NCBI RefSeq assembly: GCF_001427665.1
Contig: NZ_LMHC01000024.1
Location: 62,001-126,000 of the forward strand
Direction of reading: 5' to 3'
DNA length: 64,000 nucleotides
Origin: Caulobacter sp. Root655
GTDB taxonomy: Bacteria > Pseudomonadota > Alphaproteobacteria > Caulobacterales > Caulobacteraceae
This document shows positions 26,644 to 34,930 of the stretch, piece after piece. A program made the translations under genes and the position numbers. Position 1 is the stretch's first letter. Each line of letters starts with the position of its first letter. The notes beneath the pieces are model-generated. The model saw only the letters and a program-made list of their open reading frames with translations. It did no database searches and was not told where the DNA came from.

Positions 26644-27141
26644 ATGTCTTCGCACCCCAAGGCCGGGATCACCCCCCTGGTCGCCGTCGTCGGCGGCGGA
26701 TTGACCGCCGCGCTGCTGGACATCCTCTACGCCTTCGCCGCCTCCGGCCTGCGCGACGTGGGGCCGGTCCGGGTGTTGCAGTCGGTGGCCAGCGGCCTGC
26801 TCGGCAAGGCCAGCTACCAGGGCGGCCTGGCGACCGCCGCCCTGGGCGGTCTGCTGCACGCGGCGATCGCCCTGGTCATGGCGGCGGTCTACGTGACCGC
26901 CAGCCGGTCCCTGCCCGCCCTCGACAAGCGCCCCTGGCTGTGGGGACCGGTCTACGGCCTGGGCTGCTACATGGTGATGAACTACGTGGTGCTGGCCATC
27001 CGGTTCGGCCCCCGCCCCACCCCCGAGTTGGCCATGCTGCTCGGCGGGGTGGCGATCCACATGTTCGGCGTCGGCCTGCCGATCGCCCTGTTCGCCGCCC
27101 GCGCCGCCCTGCCCGACCGGACGCCGGCCGCCGCCGTCTAG
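26644..27141 (+). CDS. Small multi-pass membrane protein of unknown function
   Basis: 165 residues with about four hydrophobic helices (residues roughly 10-30, 60-85, 95-120 and 130-150; e.g. LVAVVGGGLTAALLDILYAF and AMLLGGVAIHMFGVGLPIAL). The layout resembles uncharacterised YagU/DUF1440-type inner-membrane proteins, but I cannot confirm a family. It starts 8 bp after the MarR-like gene, suggesting that regulator and membrane protein work together. Confidence 0.7.
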   Translation: MSSHPKAGITPLVAVVGGGLTAALLDILYAFAASGLRDVGPVRVLQSVASGLLGKASYQGGLATAALGGLLHAAIALVMAAVYVTASRSLPALDKRPWLWGPVYGLGCYMVMNYVVLAIRFGPRPTPELAMLLGGVAIHMFGVGLPIALFAARAALPDRTPAAAV

Positions 27142-27503
27142 AAGTCCGTACCCGCTTCATGCGGGTGACCCAAGCGGCGCTGGACGTGGCGTCAGATCCC
27201 GCTTGGGTCCCCCGAACAGTTCGGGGGTGACGAACGTGGGTGGGCGGCGAGTTGATCATCAACGGCGGCATGGGCACGCTCTGACGCCAGGGCCGTAGAG
27301 AGGCCGCTTTCCCGTGCGAGGGATATCTCCACGGCGTCTACGACCTTTTGGGGTCTTGATCTCCGTCCCGGTTTGACTGACACCGCTTTCCAATAACAAC
27401 GACGGGAAGGAACGCATGGCCGCCGGAGCGGACGAGATCGGGAAGTCGAGCCGGAGACCGTCCGGGTCAACACTCTTGTCATCGTGCGTTGGTACCTGAC
27501 GCC
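27142..27503. other. Intergenic region with consecutive hairpins
   Basis: 362 bp without a supported gene. Its first 90 bases form three consecutive inverted repeats, listed separately. The remainder (27230-27503) contains no recognisable gene, only a candidate promoter stretch before the small HTH-like gene. Confidence 0.4.
27150..27227. repeat. Palindromic intergenic repeat: three adjacent inverted repeats
   Basis: Three perfect dyads lie in tandem: ACCCGC/GCGGGT (27150-27166), GACCCAAGCG/CGCTTGGGTC (27167-27176 with 27200-27209), and CCCCCGAA/TTCGGGGG (27209-27227). The first begins nine bases after the stop of the membrane-protein gene, so the element may double as a terminator. Its composition resembles the other dispersed palindromic elements in this window. 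Confidence 0.6.
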
Positions 27504-27707
27504 ATGGCCGAAACCCTCACCGTTCCCCGCGACCTCGTCCTGCGCCTGCGCGCCCGGCTGCCGGCCGTGACCCGCGAGCATCTGTTCGACTGCTATTCGA
27601 TCAGCGAGACCACCTGGACCAAGCTGCGCGACGGCAAGCCCATTAAGCGCTCGACCCTGGAGCGGATCCTGCACCGCTACGAAAGGCTGATGGCCCATGC
27701 GGCCTGA
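27504..27707 (+). CDS. Small helix-turn-helix-like protein
   Basis: 67 residues from ATG 27504; a TTG five codons earlier is possible. The sequence is all-helical with a compact HTH look: VTREHLFDCYSISETTWTKL then DGKPIKRSTLERILHRYER. Size and pattern suggest a small DNA-binding regulator, but I do not recognise the family. The last 11 bp overlap the start of the aldose epimerase gene, so the two are coupled. Confidence 0.6.
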   Translation: MAETLTVPRDLVLRLRARLPAVTREHLFDCYSISETTWTKLRDGKPIKRSTLERILHRYERLMAHAA

Positions 27708-28818
27708 CCTGTTGGCCGCCGCCCTGGTCGTCGCCGGCCTGACCGCCCAGGCCGCCCTGGCCGCCGAAGCCAGCCGCGCGCCCTATGGCGTCATGGCGAG
27801 CGGCGCGCCGGTCGAGGTCTTCACCCTGAAGAACGACCACGGCATGAGCGTCAAGGTGCTGTCCCTGGGCGGGATCATCACCCAGGTCAACGTCCCGGAC
27901 CGCGCGGGTCAGGTCGCGAACGTCGTGCTGGAACTGGCCGACCTCAAGGCCTACGAGGCCAAGCCGTTCTTCAGCTCGCTGCTCGGCCGCTACGCCAACC
28001 GCATCTCCGGCGGCGGCTTCACCCTGGACGGCGTGCGCCACGACCTGCCCAGCGGCCCCGAAGGCATCTCCTCGCATGGCGGTCCCACCAGCATGGCCAA
28101 GCAGGTGTGGACCGGAACCCCGTTCCAGCGGCGCGGCGAGGCCGGGGTGACCCTGGCCTATGTCGCCACCGACGGCGAAGGCGGCTATCCCGGCGCCCTG
28201 TCGGTCAGCGTGACCTACACTCTGACCGCCAAGAACGCCCTGCGCATCGACTATCGGGCCACCACCGACAAGGCGACCGTGCTCAACCTCAGCCACCACG
28301 CCTATTTCAACCTGGCGGGCGGCGGGACGGTCTACGACCAGACGGTCCAGGTGATGGCCAAGGCCTTCACCCCGATCGACGTCCGCAAGCTGGCGATCGG
28401 CACGGTGGCGCCGGTGGCCGGCACGGGGCTGGACCTGCGCCGGGCGAAGCGCCTGGGTGACGCGGTGGCGGCCGACGATCCGCAGATCAAGCTGGGCGGT
28501 GGCCTGGACCACAACTTCGTCGTCAACGGCGGCGGACGCGGCAAGCTGGCCCTAGCGGTGCGGATGGCCGATCCTGCCAGCGGCCGGACCCTGGACGTGC
28601 GCACCACCCAACCGGGCGTCCAGCTGTTCACCGCCAACAGCTTCAACGGTTCGCTGAAGGCCCCCGATGGCCGCCCCCTGGACAAGGGCGCCGGCCTGGC
28701 GATCGAGACCCAGCACTTCGCCGACAGCCCCAACCATCCGAACTTTCCCTCCACAGTCCTGCGGCCGGGAGAGGTGTTTCGGCAGACGACGGAGTTCCGG
28801 TTCGGGGTGAGCAAGTAG
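27697..28818 (+). CDS. Aldose 1-epimerase (mutarotase), exported
   Basis: 373 residues with an N-terminal signal peptide (LLAAALVVAGLTAQAALAAE). It interconverts alpha and beta anomers of hexoses. Family motifs include LGRYANRISGGGFTLDG, the histidines in VLNLSHHAYFNL, the substrate-binding GLDHNFVV and the catalytic glutamate in GLAIETQHFADSPN. The signal peptide places it in the periplasm, unlike cytoplasmic GalM. It overlaps a small HTH-like gene upstream and ends in a short hairpin. Confidence 0.93.
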   Translation: MRPDLLAAALVVAGLTAQAALAAEASRAPYGVMASGAPVEVFTLKNDHGMSVKVLSLGGIITQVNVPDRAGQVANVVLELADLKAYEAKPFFSSLLGRYANRISGGGFTLDGVRHDLPSGPEGISSHGGPTSMAKQVWTGTPFQRRGEAGVTLAYVATDGEGGYPGALSVSVTYTLTAKNALRIDYRATTDKATVLNLSHHAYFNLAGGGTVYDQTVQVMAKAFTPIDVRKLAIGTVAPVAGTGLDLRRAKRLGDAVAADDPQIKLGGGLDHNFVVNGGGRGKLALAVRMADPASGRTLDVRTTQPGVQLFTANSFNGSLKAPDGRPLDKGAGLAIETQHFADSPNHPNFPSTVLRPGEVFRQTTEFRFGVSK

Positions 28819-28835
28819 GTCCGCTCCGTGCGGAC
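28819..28835 (+). terminator. Short hairpin after aldose epimerase
   Basis: GTCCGC, loop TCCGT, GCGGAC directly after the TAG stop at 28818. A 6-bp stem without a T-run; plausible but weak terminator. Confidence 0.45.
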
Positions 28836-28948
28836 AGAGGGTGGATCTCGGAACAGGTGTCCATTTCCACTTCAAAAGGCCCGTGGTTGCTACGCTCACG
28901 CCGACTTGTGGCCATGCGCGACGCCCTTGCGAACGGCACGGCTAGATT

Positions 28949-29054
28949 CTAGAGCGTTTCCCGACCTGATTGCATCAGGCCGGGGCTCCAGGTTTTTGTT
29001 TTGGCGCATTTTCTTCACGCGAACCGGCATCCACTTCGCTCGAAAATGCTCTAG
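28949..29054. repeat. Alphaproteobacterial dispersed palindromic element (about 106 bp)
   Basis: The element starts CTAGAGCGTTTCCCGACC and ends CGAAAATGCTCTAG, so its ends are inverted copies (CTAGAGC[G/A]TTT). The internal text (TCACGCGAACCGGCATCCAC, CTTCGCTCGAAAATGCTC) matches, from memory, a widespread intergenic repeat of Caulobacter, Bradyrhizobium and relatives. It ends 8 bp before the PhyH-like start codon, so it forms the untranslated leader or promoter region of that gene. Confidence 0.75.
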
Positions 29055-29062
29055 GGAGCGCC

Positions 29063-29731
29063 ATGAGCGATCTCCTGACGCCCACCGAGGTCGATCCGCT
29101 GGAGGCGGAGCAAGCCGCCGCCCTGGACCGCGACGGTTATCTCCTGCTGCGGGGCGCCGCGCCCGAAGCGTGGCGCGATGCCCTGCGCGCCGCCTTCGAC
29201 GCCGGTGTGGGGACCAAGGACCAATGGGCCACGCCCCGAGGCGCCGGCTGGCGCCACGCTCTGGTCGATCTCGATCCCACGGTGCAGCGGACCTGCCGCT
29301 TGCCGTCCCTGCTGGCGGCGGGAGGGCAGATGCTGGGCGGCCCCTTTTTCCTCAGCCAGGTCGAGGGCCGCGAGCCGCTGCCGGACGGGGGCCATCAGCC
29401 CCTGCACCGTGATGGCGCAGGCCTGAACGCCGTCGCCGCGCTGGTCTTCCTCGATCCCTATGGGCCGGACAACGGCGCCACCCGCGTGGTTCCGCGCCAT
29501 CTCGACCGGGGCGAGCCGGACGAGACCCTGTCCTTGATCCTGGCGGGTGAGGCGGGGGACATCCTGGTGTTCGACGCCGACCTGTTGCATGGGGCGACCT
29601 GCAACCGCTCCGGCGCGCGGCGACGTTCACTTCTGCTGAACTTCATGCCGGAGCACAATCGGGCGGGCGAGGACGCCTGTCGCGCCGTCCGCAACGTGCG
29701 CATGGACACCAGCGAGGTGTTCGTCCCGTAA
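29063..29731 (+). CDS. Phytanoyl-CoA dioxygenase (PhyH) family Fe(II)/2OG oxygenase
   Basis: 222 residues from ATG 29063 (frame open further upstream only through the repeat element). The iron-binding facial triad is visible as HxD in QPLHRDGAGL and the distal His in DADLLHGATCNRSG, with the 2OG-binding Arg likely in RRSLLLNF. The N-terminal part (AAALDRDGYLLLRGAAPEAW) is typical of the family. It would hydroxylate an unknown small molecule. It is convergent with the AraC gene, so membership of the adjoining catabolic cluster is uncertain. Confidence 0.82.
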   Translation: MSDLLTPTEVDPLEAEQAAALDRDGYLLLRGAAPEAWRDALRAAFDAGVGTKDQWATPRGAGWRHALVDLDPTVQRTCRLPSLLAAGGQMLGGPFFLSQVEGREPLPDGGHQPLHRDGAGLNAVAALVFLDPYGPDNGATRVVPRHLDRGEPDETLSLILAGEAGDILVFDADLLHGATCNRSGARRRSLLLNFMPEHNRAGEDACRAVRNVRMDTSEVFVP

Positions 29732-29745
29732 GCGAGGTGGAAGGC

Positions 29746-30702
29746 CTAAGCCGCCGCCCCTTGCCGGAATTCCCGCGGCGACATCCCGTACTGGTCGCGG
29801 AACGTCCGGCTGAAGTGGGCCGAACCGTTGAAGCCCCAGCGGAAGCAGATCTCCGAGATCGACAGCCGCGCGTGCTGCGGGCTGGCCAGGTCGGTGCGAC
29901 AGCGTTCCAGCCGCCGGGTGCGCAGATAGTGGCTGAAGGTCTCGTCGGCGCTGGCGAACAGCTTCTGGACGTAGCGCGGCGAGACCCCCTCTTCGTCGGC
30001 CACCTGGCGCAAGGACAGGTCCGGGTCGGGCAGCAGGGTCTCGATGGTCTGGCACAGCCGCTGCAGGTGGGCGGTCGGCGCACCGCCGCCGCCGCCGACG
30101 CCCAGGACGTCGGCCTCGGCCCCGCCCTCGACCAGGCAGATGGCCAGGAACTCGGTCAGGGCCAGTTCGACGGGCCGCAGCTGGTCGACGGTCAGGTCCT
30201 CCAGCCCGTCGGCCGTGGCCCGCAGCAGGCCCGACAGGATGTGGGCCACGCCGGTCGCCCCCTGCAACCGTCCGATCCGCAGGTTGACCGGCGCGATCAG
30301 CCGGTGGTCCAGGGCCACGCGCGGGGCGCGGACGAACATCAGCCGGCAGCGGGTCTCCAGCCGCAGGGCCGCGGGCTGGCCGGTCGGGCCGTAGGCGATG
30401 TCGCCGGCCACCATCTCCTCGGCCAGGTCGTCGGTGACCAGGGTGGCCTCGCCGCTCAGCAGCACCGCCAGCCAGACCGCCGCCGGCTGGCCGGTGCGGC
30501 GGCCGGAGATCGCCTGGGCCCCGGCCTCGACCAGGGCGAACTCGATGCCCAGGGGCGAGGTCAGGCAGACCACCGAGGCGCTGGCCGGCTCGGCGTCCGA
30601 CAAGCCCTCGATCGGCAGGCCCAGCCGGCTCATCGCCTCGCGCCAGGCCTCCGCGCGCTCGGCGCGGGGGTGGCTGTCGGTGCTGAACGACCAGGCTTTC
30701 AT
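29746..30702 (-). CDS. AraC-family transcriptional regulator
   Basis: 318 residues. The N-terminal two thirds form an AraC_binding_2-like ligand domain (about 30-190). The C-terminal double helix-turn-helix (about 215-315) carries LSLRQVADEEGVSPRYVQKL and ISEICFRWGFNGSAHFSRTF followed by YGMSPREFR. It is the last gene of a probable operon with the formamidase-like, extradiol dioxygenase and Rieske genes (8-bp gap upstream), and so probably senses the substrate or an intermediate of that pathway. Confidence 0.92.
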   Translation of the reverse strand: MKAWSFSTDSHPRAERAEAWREAMSRLGLPIEGLSDAEPASASVVCLTSPLGIEFALVEAGAQAISGRRTGQPAAVWLAVLLSGEATLVTDDLAEEMVAGDIAYGPTGQPAALRLETRCRLMFVRAPRVALDHRLIAPVNLRIGRLQGATGVAHILSGLLRATADGLEDLTVDQLRPVELALTEFLAICLVEGGAEADVLGVGGGGGAPTAHLQRLCQTIETLLPDPDLSLRQVADEEGVSPRYVQKLFASADETFSHYLRTRRLERCRTDLASPQHARLSISEICFRWGFNGSAHFSRTFRDQYGMSPREFRQGAAA

Positions 30703-30710
30703 GGGACGCC

Positions 30711-31787
30711 CTATCCGCTCTTCTTGGGAAAGATGTCGCGCGGGATGCGCACATGGCAGCCCTGCTTGCCGTCGACCACCTGGGTGACGCCGAAGTCGCT
30801 GGCCACGCTCATCAGTGAGTAGGCGTCGTTCTTCGACAGGCCCACATGGTCGCTGAGCAGGGTCAGCATGTTCAGCGAAGCGTCGCGCATGGCGACATCA
30901 AGATCCTCGTGGAAGCCATGGACGATCCACCACTTTGGCGTCTCCAGCAGAGGTCCAGGCGACTCGAAGTCCTTGCGCAGCACGATCTGCATCAGGACGT
31001 TCAGCGAGCTCTCGATGGCCGTGCCGGAAATCTCGCCGTCGCCCTGCGACACGTGGGGGTCGCCGATCGAGAACAGCCCACCCTCGACCTGCACGGGGTA
31101 GTACATCGTCGCCCCCGCCCCGATCCGCCAGTTGTCGATATTGCCGCCATGGGCGCCGGGCGGGATGGTGCTGACGCGGCCGTCGACGGCCGGCGCGACC
31201 CCGGCGGTGCCCAGGTGCGGCCGGGCCGCCACCCGCACCCCGTTCAGGGCCGGCTGGCGGTCGCATTCGGGGCAATGGGTGATGGTTCCGGGGATCAGGT
31301 ACTTGCCCTGGAAGTCGTAGGCATAGAGGGCGCTGGCGGTGTTGGCGTTGGGATCCAGCTCGTAGATCGTCACCCGCTCCTTCTCGCCGAACTCCTTGTA
31401 GAGGTAGCCCCAGTTGGCCGCGAGGTTGGAGCCGTAGTTGTTGCGCGGAACCATGCGCAGGTAGCGCACCTCCAGCACGTCGCCGGGCTTGGCGTCCTCC
31501 ACGAAGATCGGCCCGGTCATGATGTGGACACCGGGGTTGCGGTCGTCCTCGGGGATGTCGGTGAAGATCCTGGTCACCGCCTCGTCCATCATCAGGTGGG
31601 GGGCGTCGCCGGCGTGGTGGGTGATCGCCTCGGCCGAGACCAGGTCGCCGCTCTTGATGCGCAGGGACGGGCCGGTCGACGGGTCGAAATAGCCCCAGTG
31701 CACGGTCTTGGGCGTGGCGCGCAGGGTGTGCAGGGCTCCGGGCAGAACGTCGGGACGGGTCTGGCCGGGTTCGCAGATGAAGGGCAT
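30711..31787 (-). CDS. Acetamidase/formamidase family amidohydrolase
   Basis: 358 residues of the FmdA/AmdA family, which hydrolyse formamide, acetamide or related short amides to ammonia and acid. Recognisable blocks are HWGYFDPSTGPSLRIKSGD, HIMTGPIFVEDAKPGDVLEV, RPHLGTAGVAP, STIPPGAHGGNID and FSIGDPHVSQGDGE, the last including likely metal-binding residues. GGAG lies six bases before the ATG. It follows the extradiol dioxygenase gene by 13 bp and precedes the AraC gene by 8 bp. In this context it may remove an N-acyl or amide group from a ring-cleavage product (inference). Confidence 0.9.
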   Translation of the reverse strand: MPFICEPGQTRPDVLPGALHTLRATPKTVHWGYFDPSTGPSLRIKSGDLVSAEAITHHAGDAPHLMMDEAVTRIFTDIPEDDRNPGVHIMTGPIFVEDAKPGDVLEVRYLRMVPRNNYGSNLAANWGYLYKEFGEKERVTIYELDPNANTASALYAYDFQGKYLIPGTITHCPECDRQPALNGVRVAARPHLGTAGVAPAVDGRVSTIPPGAHGGNIDNWRIGAGATMYYPVQVEGGLFSIGDPHVSQGDGEISGTAIESSLNVLMQIVLRKDFESPGPLLETPKWWIVHGFHEDLDVAMRDASLNMLTLLSDHVGLSKNDAYSLMSVASDFGVTQVVDGKQGCHVRIPRDIFPKKSG

Positions 31788-31800
31788 CGGAGTCTCCGGG

Positions 31801-32595
31801 TCAGGCCGCCACGGGCGCGAGCGTGACGCTGGTCATGCTCAGCGAGCCGTGCTCGATGTGGTCGGGGGCGAAGGTCGGCGCGTCGCCCGGCAGGCGCGCG
31901 CCCAGCACGTAGAGCAGCGGCCAGTAGTGGTCCGGGGTCGGCACGGAACGCGACGCGTCCTGGCCCTGCGAGGCGAAGTCCACCGCCCGCTGCGGGGCGT
32001 CGTCGACGATGGCCTGCTTGATGTGGTCATTGAACCGCCGCGACCACTCATAGGGCGCGCAATGGCGCTCGCCCCAGTTCATGGCCGGCAGGTTGTGGAC
32101 GATGTTGCCGGTGCCGACGATCAGCACGCCTTCGTCGCGCAGGGGCGCCAGCCGTTTGGCCAGCTCGAAGTGCCAGGCCGGCGGCTTGCCGGCGTCCATG
32201 GAGAGTTGCACCACCGGCACGTCGGCGTCGGGATAGGCCTTGCTCAGCACCGACCAGGTCCCGTGGTCCAGGCCCCAGGCCTGCTGGTCCAGGAAGACCG
32301 GCTGCGGGGCCAGAAGCTGCGCCACCCGCGCCGCCAGCTCGGGCGAGCCCGGAGCCGGATACTGCACGTCGAACAAGGCCTTGGGGAAGGAAGCTCCGAA
32401 ATCGTGAATGGTGCGCGGCGCGGCCATGGCGGTGACGCCGACCCCCTGGGTCAGCCAGTGAGCCGAGACGCAGAGGATGGCCTTGGGCTTGCCGAACGCC
32501 TCGCCCATCGCCTTCCAGGTCTTGGTGGTGTCGTTGGTCTCCAGGGCGATCATCGGGCTGCCGTGACCGAAGAAGACGACGGGCATCCGGCTCAT
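31801..32595 (-). CDS. Class III extradiol ring-cleavage dioxygenase, DODA type
   Basis: 264 residues of the LigB superfamily, closest in layout to 4,5-DOPA extradiol dioxygenase/YgiD. Probable metal ligands and active-site residues lie in FFGHGSPMIAL, CVSAHWLTQG, GLDHGTWSVL and GTGNIVHNLPAMNW. The enzyme would open a catechol-like or hydroxypyridine-like ring next to the hydroxyls. Its ATG overlaps the stop of the Rieske oxygenase gene (ATGA), as expected if the Rieske enzyme supplies the hydroxylated ring. Substrate unknown. Confidence 0.88.
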   Translation of the reverse strand: MSRMPVVFFGHGSPMIALETNDTTKTWKAMGEAFGKPKAILCVSAHWLTQGVGVTAMAAPRTIHDFGASFPKALFDVQYPAPGSPELAARVAQLLAPQPVFLDQQAWGLDHGTWSVLSKAYPDADVPVVQLSMDAGKPPAWHFELAKRLAPLRDEGVLIVGTGNIVHNLPAMNWGERHCAPYEWSRRFNDHIKQAIVDDAPQRAVDFASQGQDASRSVPTPDHYWPLLYVLGARLPGDAPTFAPDHIEHGSLSMTSVTLAPVAA

Positions 32596-33797
32596 GCGGC
32601 GGTTCCCTCTTTTAGCGCCGCCCAGGCCTTCTGGTAGCGCGGGGTGAGCCAGCGGTTGAACTGCACCTGCGCGCCCTCCTGCCAGCTATAGCGGCCGCGC
32701 ACCGCGAAGCGCGAGCGCAGGCCCTGCTGGACCAGGGCGTCGACATGCATGTCCTGGGCGATGATCTTGCCCGCCGAGGTCATGATCATCTCCAGCCGCT
32801 CCTCGAAGCCGGGGGTCTCGGTGGCGCCGGGGGCGACCAGCAGGCCGGTGTCCTGCTCCATGGTCTCGGGGCCGGTGGGCCGCAGGATCAGGTAGATGAC
32901 CATGTCGCTGGTCATCACCAGCGAGAGGGTCGGCGGGATGTTGGCGAAGGTGGCGCGGTTGCGATCCTCGTCGGTCAGCTTCGGGAACACCGGCAGCACG
33001 GCCTTCTGGGTCGGGTTGAAGCTGGCGTCGGGATGGGTCGTTCCGTTGTAGCGCAGGAAGCCGGCGTCGCCCTCGCCCGCCTCGGGGAAGCTGCACAGCT
33101 CGCTGGGGATGAAGTCGTGCAGCGGGCCGCGATGCAGCTTGTTGGCGTGGTAGCCGTCGTTGTTGTTCTCGAACATCACCTTCCAGTTCCAGGCGAACTG
33201 GCCGGTCATCGGCGGGGTCAGGCCCTCGGCGTTGGCGAGGTCGAAGTTGGCGATGGCGCTCTCGACGTCCGAAAGGCGCGGCGCCAGCGGCGGCGCGTCC
33301 GCGTCGAAATTGATGAAGATGAAGCCCAGCCAGACCTCGACCTTGAAGCTCGGCAGCTTCACCGACTTCTTGTCGAAGTCGCAAGTGCGGTCCATGGCCG
33401 GGGCGTTCACCAGGTCGCCGTTCAGCGAATAGACCCAGTGGTGGTAGGGGCAGACGAAGCCGCGGGTGTTGCCCCGGCCCTCGGCCACCAGCATGGCGCG
33501 GTGCTGGCACACGGCCGACATCGCCTTGATCTCGTCCGACCGGTTGCGGGTGACGATGATCGGCTCGCCGATGATCGTGGTGGTGAAGTAGTCGCCCTGT
33601 TCCTTGATCCAGTCGACGCGGCCCACGCACAGCCATTCGTGATTGAACAGCGCCTCCTTCTCGAAGTCGTAGAAGGCGGCGTCGGTGTAGCAGGCCGGCG
33701 GCAGGGTCTCGGCCGAACCGACGTCGAGCATCGAGCGCGACAGGCCGTCGAAGAAGGCGTCGTTCAAATATGCGGAGGCGGGCGGACTGGGGCCCAT
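32592..33797 (-). CDS. Rieske-type aromatic-ring hydroxylating oxygenase, alpha subunit
   Basis: 401 residues. The Rieske 2Fe-2S domain (about 55-160) has both ligand pairs, Cys97-x-His99 (CQHRAM) and Cys116-x2-His119 (CPYHHW). The catalytic SRPBCC domain carries Asp214, His217 and His222 of the D-x2-H-x4-H iron motif (NNDGYHANKLHRG). No reductase or ferredoxin partner is adjacent; the flavin reductase at 39.5 kb is of another class. It leads the operon Rieske-extradiol-formamidase-AraC. Members may dihydroxylate, mono-oxygenate or N-demethylate, and the sequence does not tell which. Confidence 0.92.
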   Translation of the reverse strand: MGPSPPASAYLNDAFFDGLSRSMLDVGSAETLPPACYTDAAFYDFEKEALFNHEWLCVGRVDWIKEQGDYFTTTIIGEPIIVTRNRSDEIKAMSAVCQHRAMLVAEGRGNTRGFVCPYHHWVYSLNGDLVNAPAMDRTCDFDKKSVKLPSFKVEVWLGFIFINFDADAPPLAPRLSDVESAIANFDLANAEGLTPPMTGQFAWNWKVMFENNNDGYHANKLHRGPLHDFIPSELCSFPEAGEGDAGFLRYNGTTHPDASFNPTQKAVLPVFPKLTDEDRNRATFANIPPTLSLVMTSDMVIYLILRPTGPETMEQDTGLLVAPGATETPGFEERLEMIMTSAGKIIAQDMHVDALVQQGLRSRFAVRGRYSWQEGAQVQFNRWLTPRYQKAWAALKEGTAA

Positions 33798-33865
33798 GGT
33801 GCAAGCGCTCCCTTCGAGAGATCGATACGGAGGCTAGGCGCGGCGCGCCCCACGGTCTTGCACCA
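33797..33865. promoter_or_regulatory. Widely spaced inverted repeat at the Rieske gene start
   Basis: Perfect 9-bp arms TGGTGCAAG (33797-33805, overlapping the Rieske start codon and spacer) and CTTGCACCA (33857-33865), 60 bp apart start to start. It sits in the 270-bp divergent region before the TauD gene at 34068. It could be a pair of regulator sites, for example for the AraC protein, but chance is possible. A second short dyad, CTTCC/GGAAG, occurs near 33950. Confidence 0.35.
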
Positions 33866-34067
33866 GCGCGCACGATAACTTGGCCATCGCCTGACACCGG
33901 GGCGGGTTCGCCGCCTTCTGGGGCGGAAATGAGCAAAAGACACGCAGCTTCCGGCGGAAGGGAAGTTCGCCCAGCGCGCACGGAAAGGGATCGGGCGCGC
34001 TCAGGCAAGACGGGCCCGGCGACCCCGCCTAGGCTTTGCTTCAGACACCGCCAAAGGACCGCGCCCC

Positions 34068-34928
34068 GTGGACATGACGCTCGCCGACGACCTCGCCATC
34101 CAGGACCTGAAACCCGGCTTCGGCGCGCTGATCCAGGGCGTCGACCTGCCCACCGCCACGGACGAGAAGATCGACGAGGTGGTCGCCGCCTTCCATCGCC
34201 ACGGCGCCATCGTGCTGCGCGACCAGACCATGACCCCCGACGACCTGATGCGATTCATCGGCCGATTCGGCGATCCGGAGGACCACACCCAGACCCGCTT
34301 CACCCTGCCCGGCTATCCGAAGATCTTCATCCTCAGCAACCGGGTCGTCGACGGCAAGCCGATCGGCGCCCACAACGACGGCGTCGGCTGGCACACCGAC
34401 TACAGCTACAAGCCCGAGCCGGTGATGCTGACCATGCTCTATGCGGTGGAAGTGCCCGACGAGGGCTCCGACACCCTGCTGGCCGACGGCTGCGCCGCCT
34501 GGAACGCCCTGTCGCCCGAAAAGCAGGCCGAGCTTCTGCCCCTGCGCCTGCACCACAGCTACAAACACTTCATGGCCACCCGCGAGTTCGGGGCCCAGAT
34601 CCTGTCGCCGGAACTGGAGGCGGCCAATCCCGACGTCGAGCACCCGCTGATCCGCACCCACCCGGCCGACGGCCGCAAGGCGCTGTGGCCGTCGACCGGC
34701 ACGGTGACGCAGGTGATCGGCAAGCCCGGCCCCGAGGGCCTGGCGCTGATCGACGAGCTGGTGGCCTTCATGACCGGCGACGACTTCGTCTATCGCCACA
34801 AGTGGCGGGCCGGCGACCTGCTGATGTGGGACAACCGCTGCACCCTGCACACCGGCACGCTGTACGACGACACCAAGTACTTCCGGACGATGCAGCGGTT
34901 GTGGGTGAAAGGGGACAAGCCCTATTGA
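34068..34928 (+). CDS. TauD/TfdA family Fe(II)/2-oxoglutarate dioxygenase
   Basis: 286 residues from GTG 34068 with AAAGGA nine bases upstream. The iron triad is visible as H-x-D in GVGWHTDYSYKPEP and the distal His in CTLHTGTLYDD, with the 2OG-binding Arg in FRTMQRLWVKG. The N-terminus has the conserved GFGALIQGVDL and GAIVLRDQTM. It is divergent from the Rieske operon and followed by a palindromic repeat and an SDR/VOC pair. A second, different TauD lies at 38725. Substrate unknown; the family oxidises sulfonates, herbicides, and N-linked compounds. Confidence 0.9.
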   Translation: MDMTLADDLAIQDLKPGFGALIQGVDLPTATDEKIDEVVAAFHRHGAIVLRDQTMTPDDLMRFIGRFGDPEDHTQTRFTLPGYPKIFILSNRVVDGKPIGAHNDGVGWHTDYSYKPEPVMLTMLYAVEVPDEGSDTLLADGCAAWNALSPEKQAELLPLRLHHSYKHFMATREFGAQILSPELEAANPDVEHPLIRTHPADGRKALWPSTGTVTQVIGKPGPEGLALIDELVAFMTGDDFVYRHKWRAGDLLMWDNRCTLHTGTLYDDTKYFRTMQRLWVKGDKPY

Positions 34929-34930
34929 AT

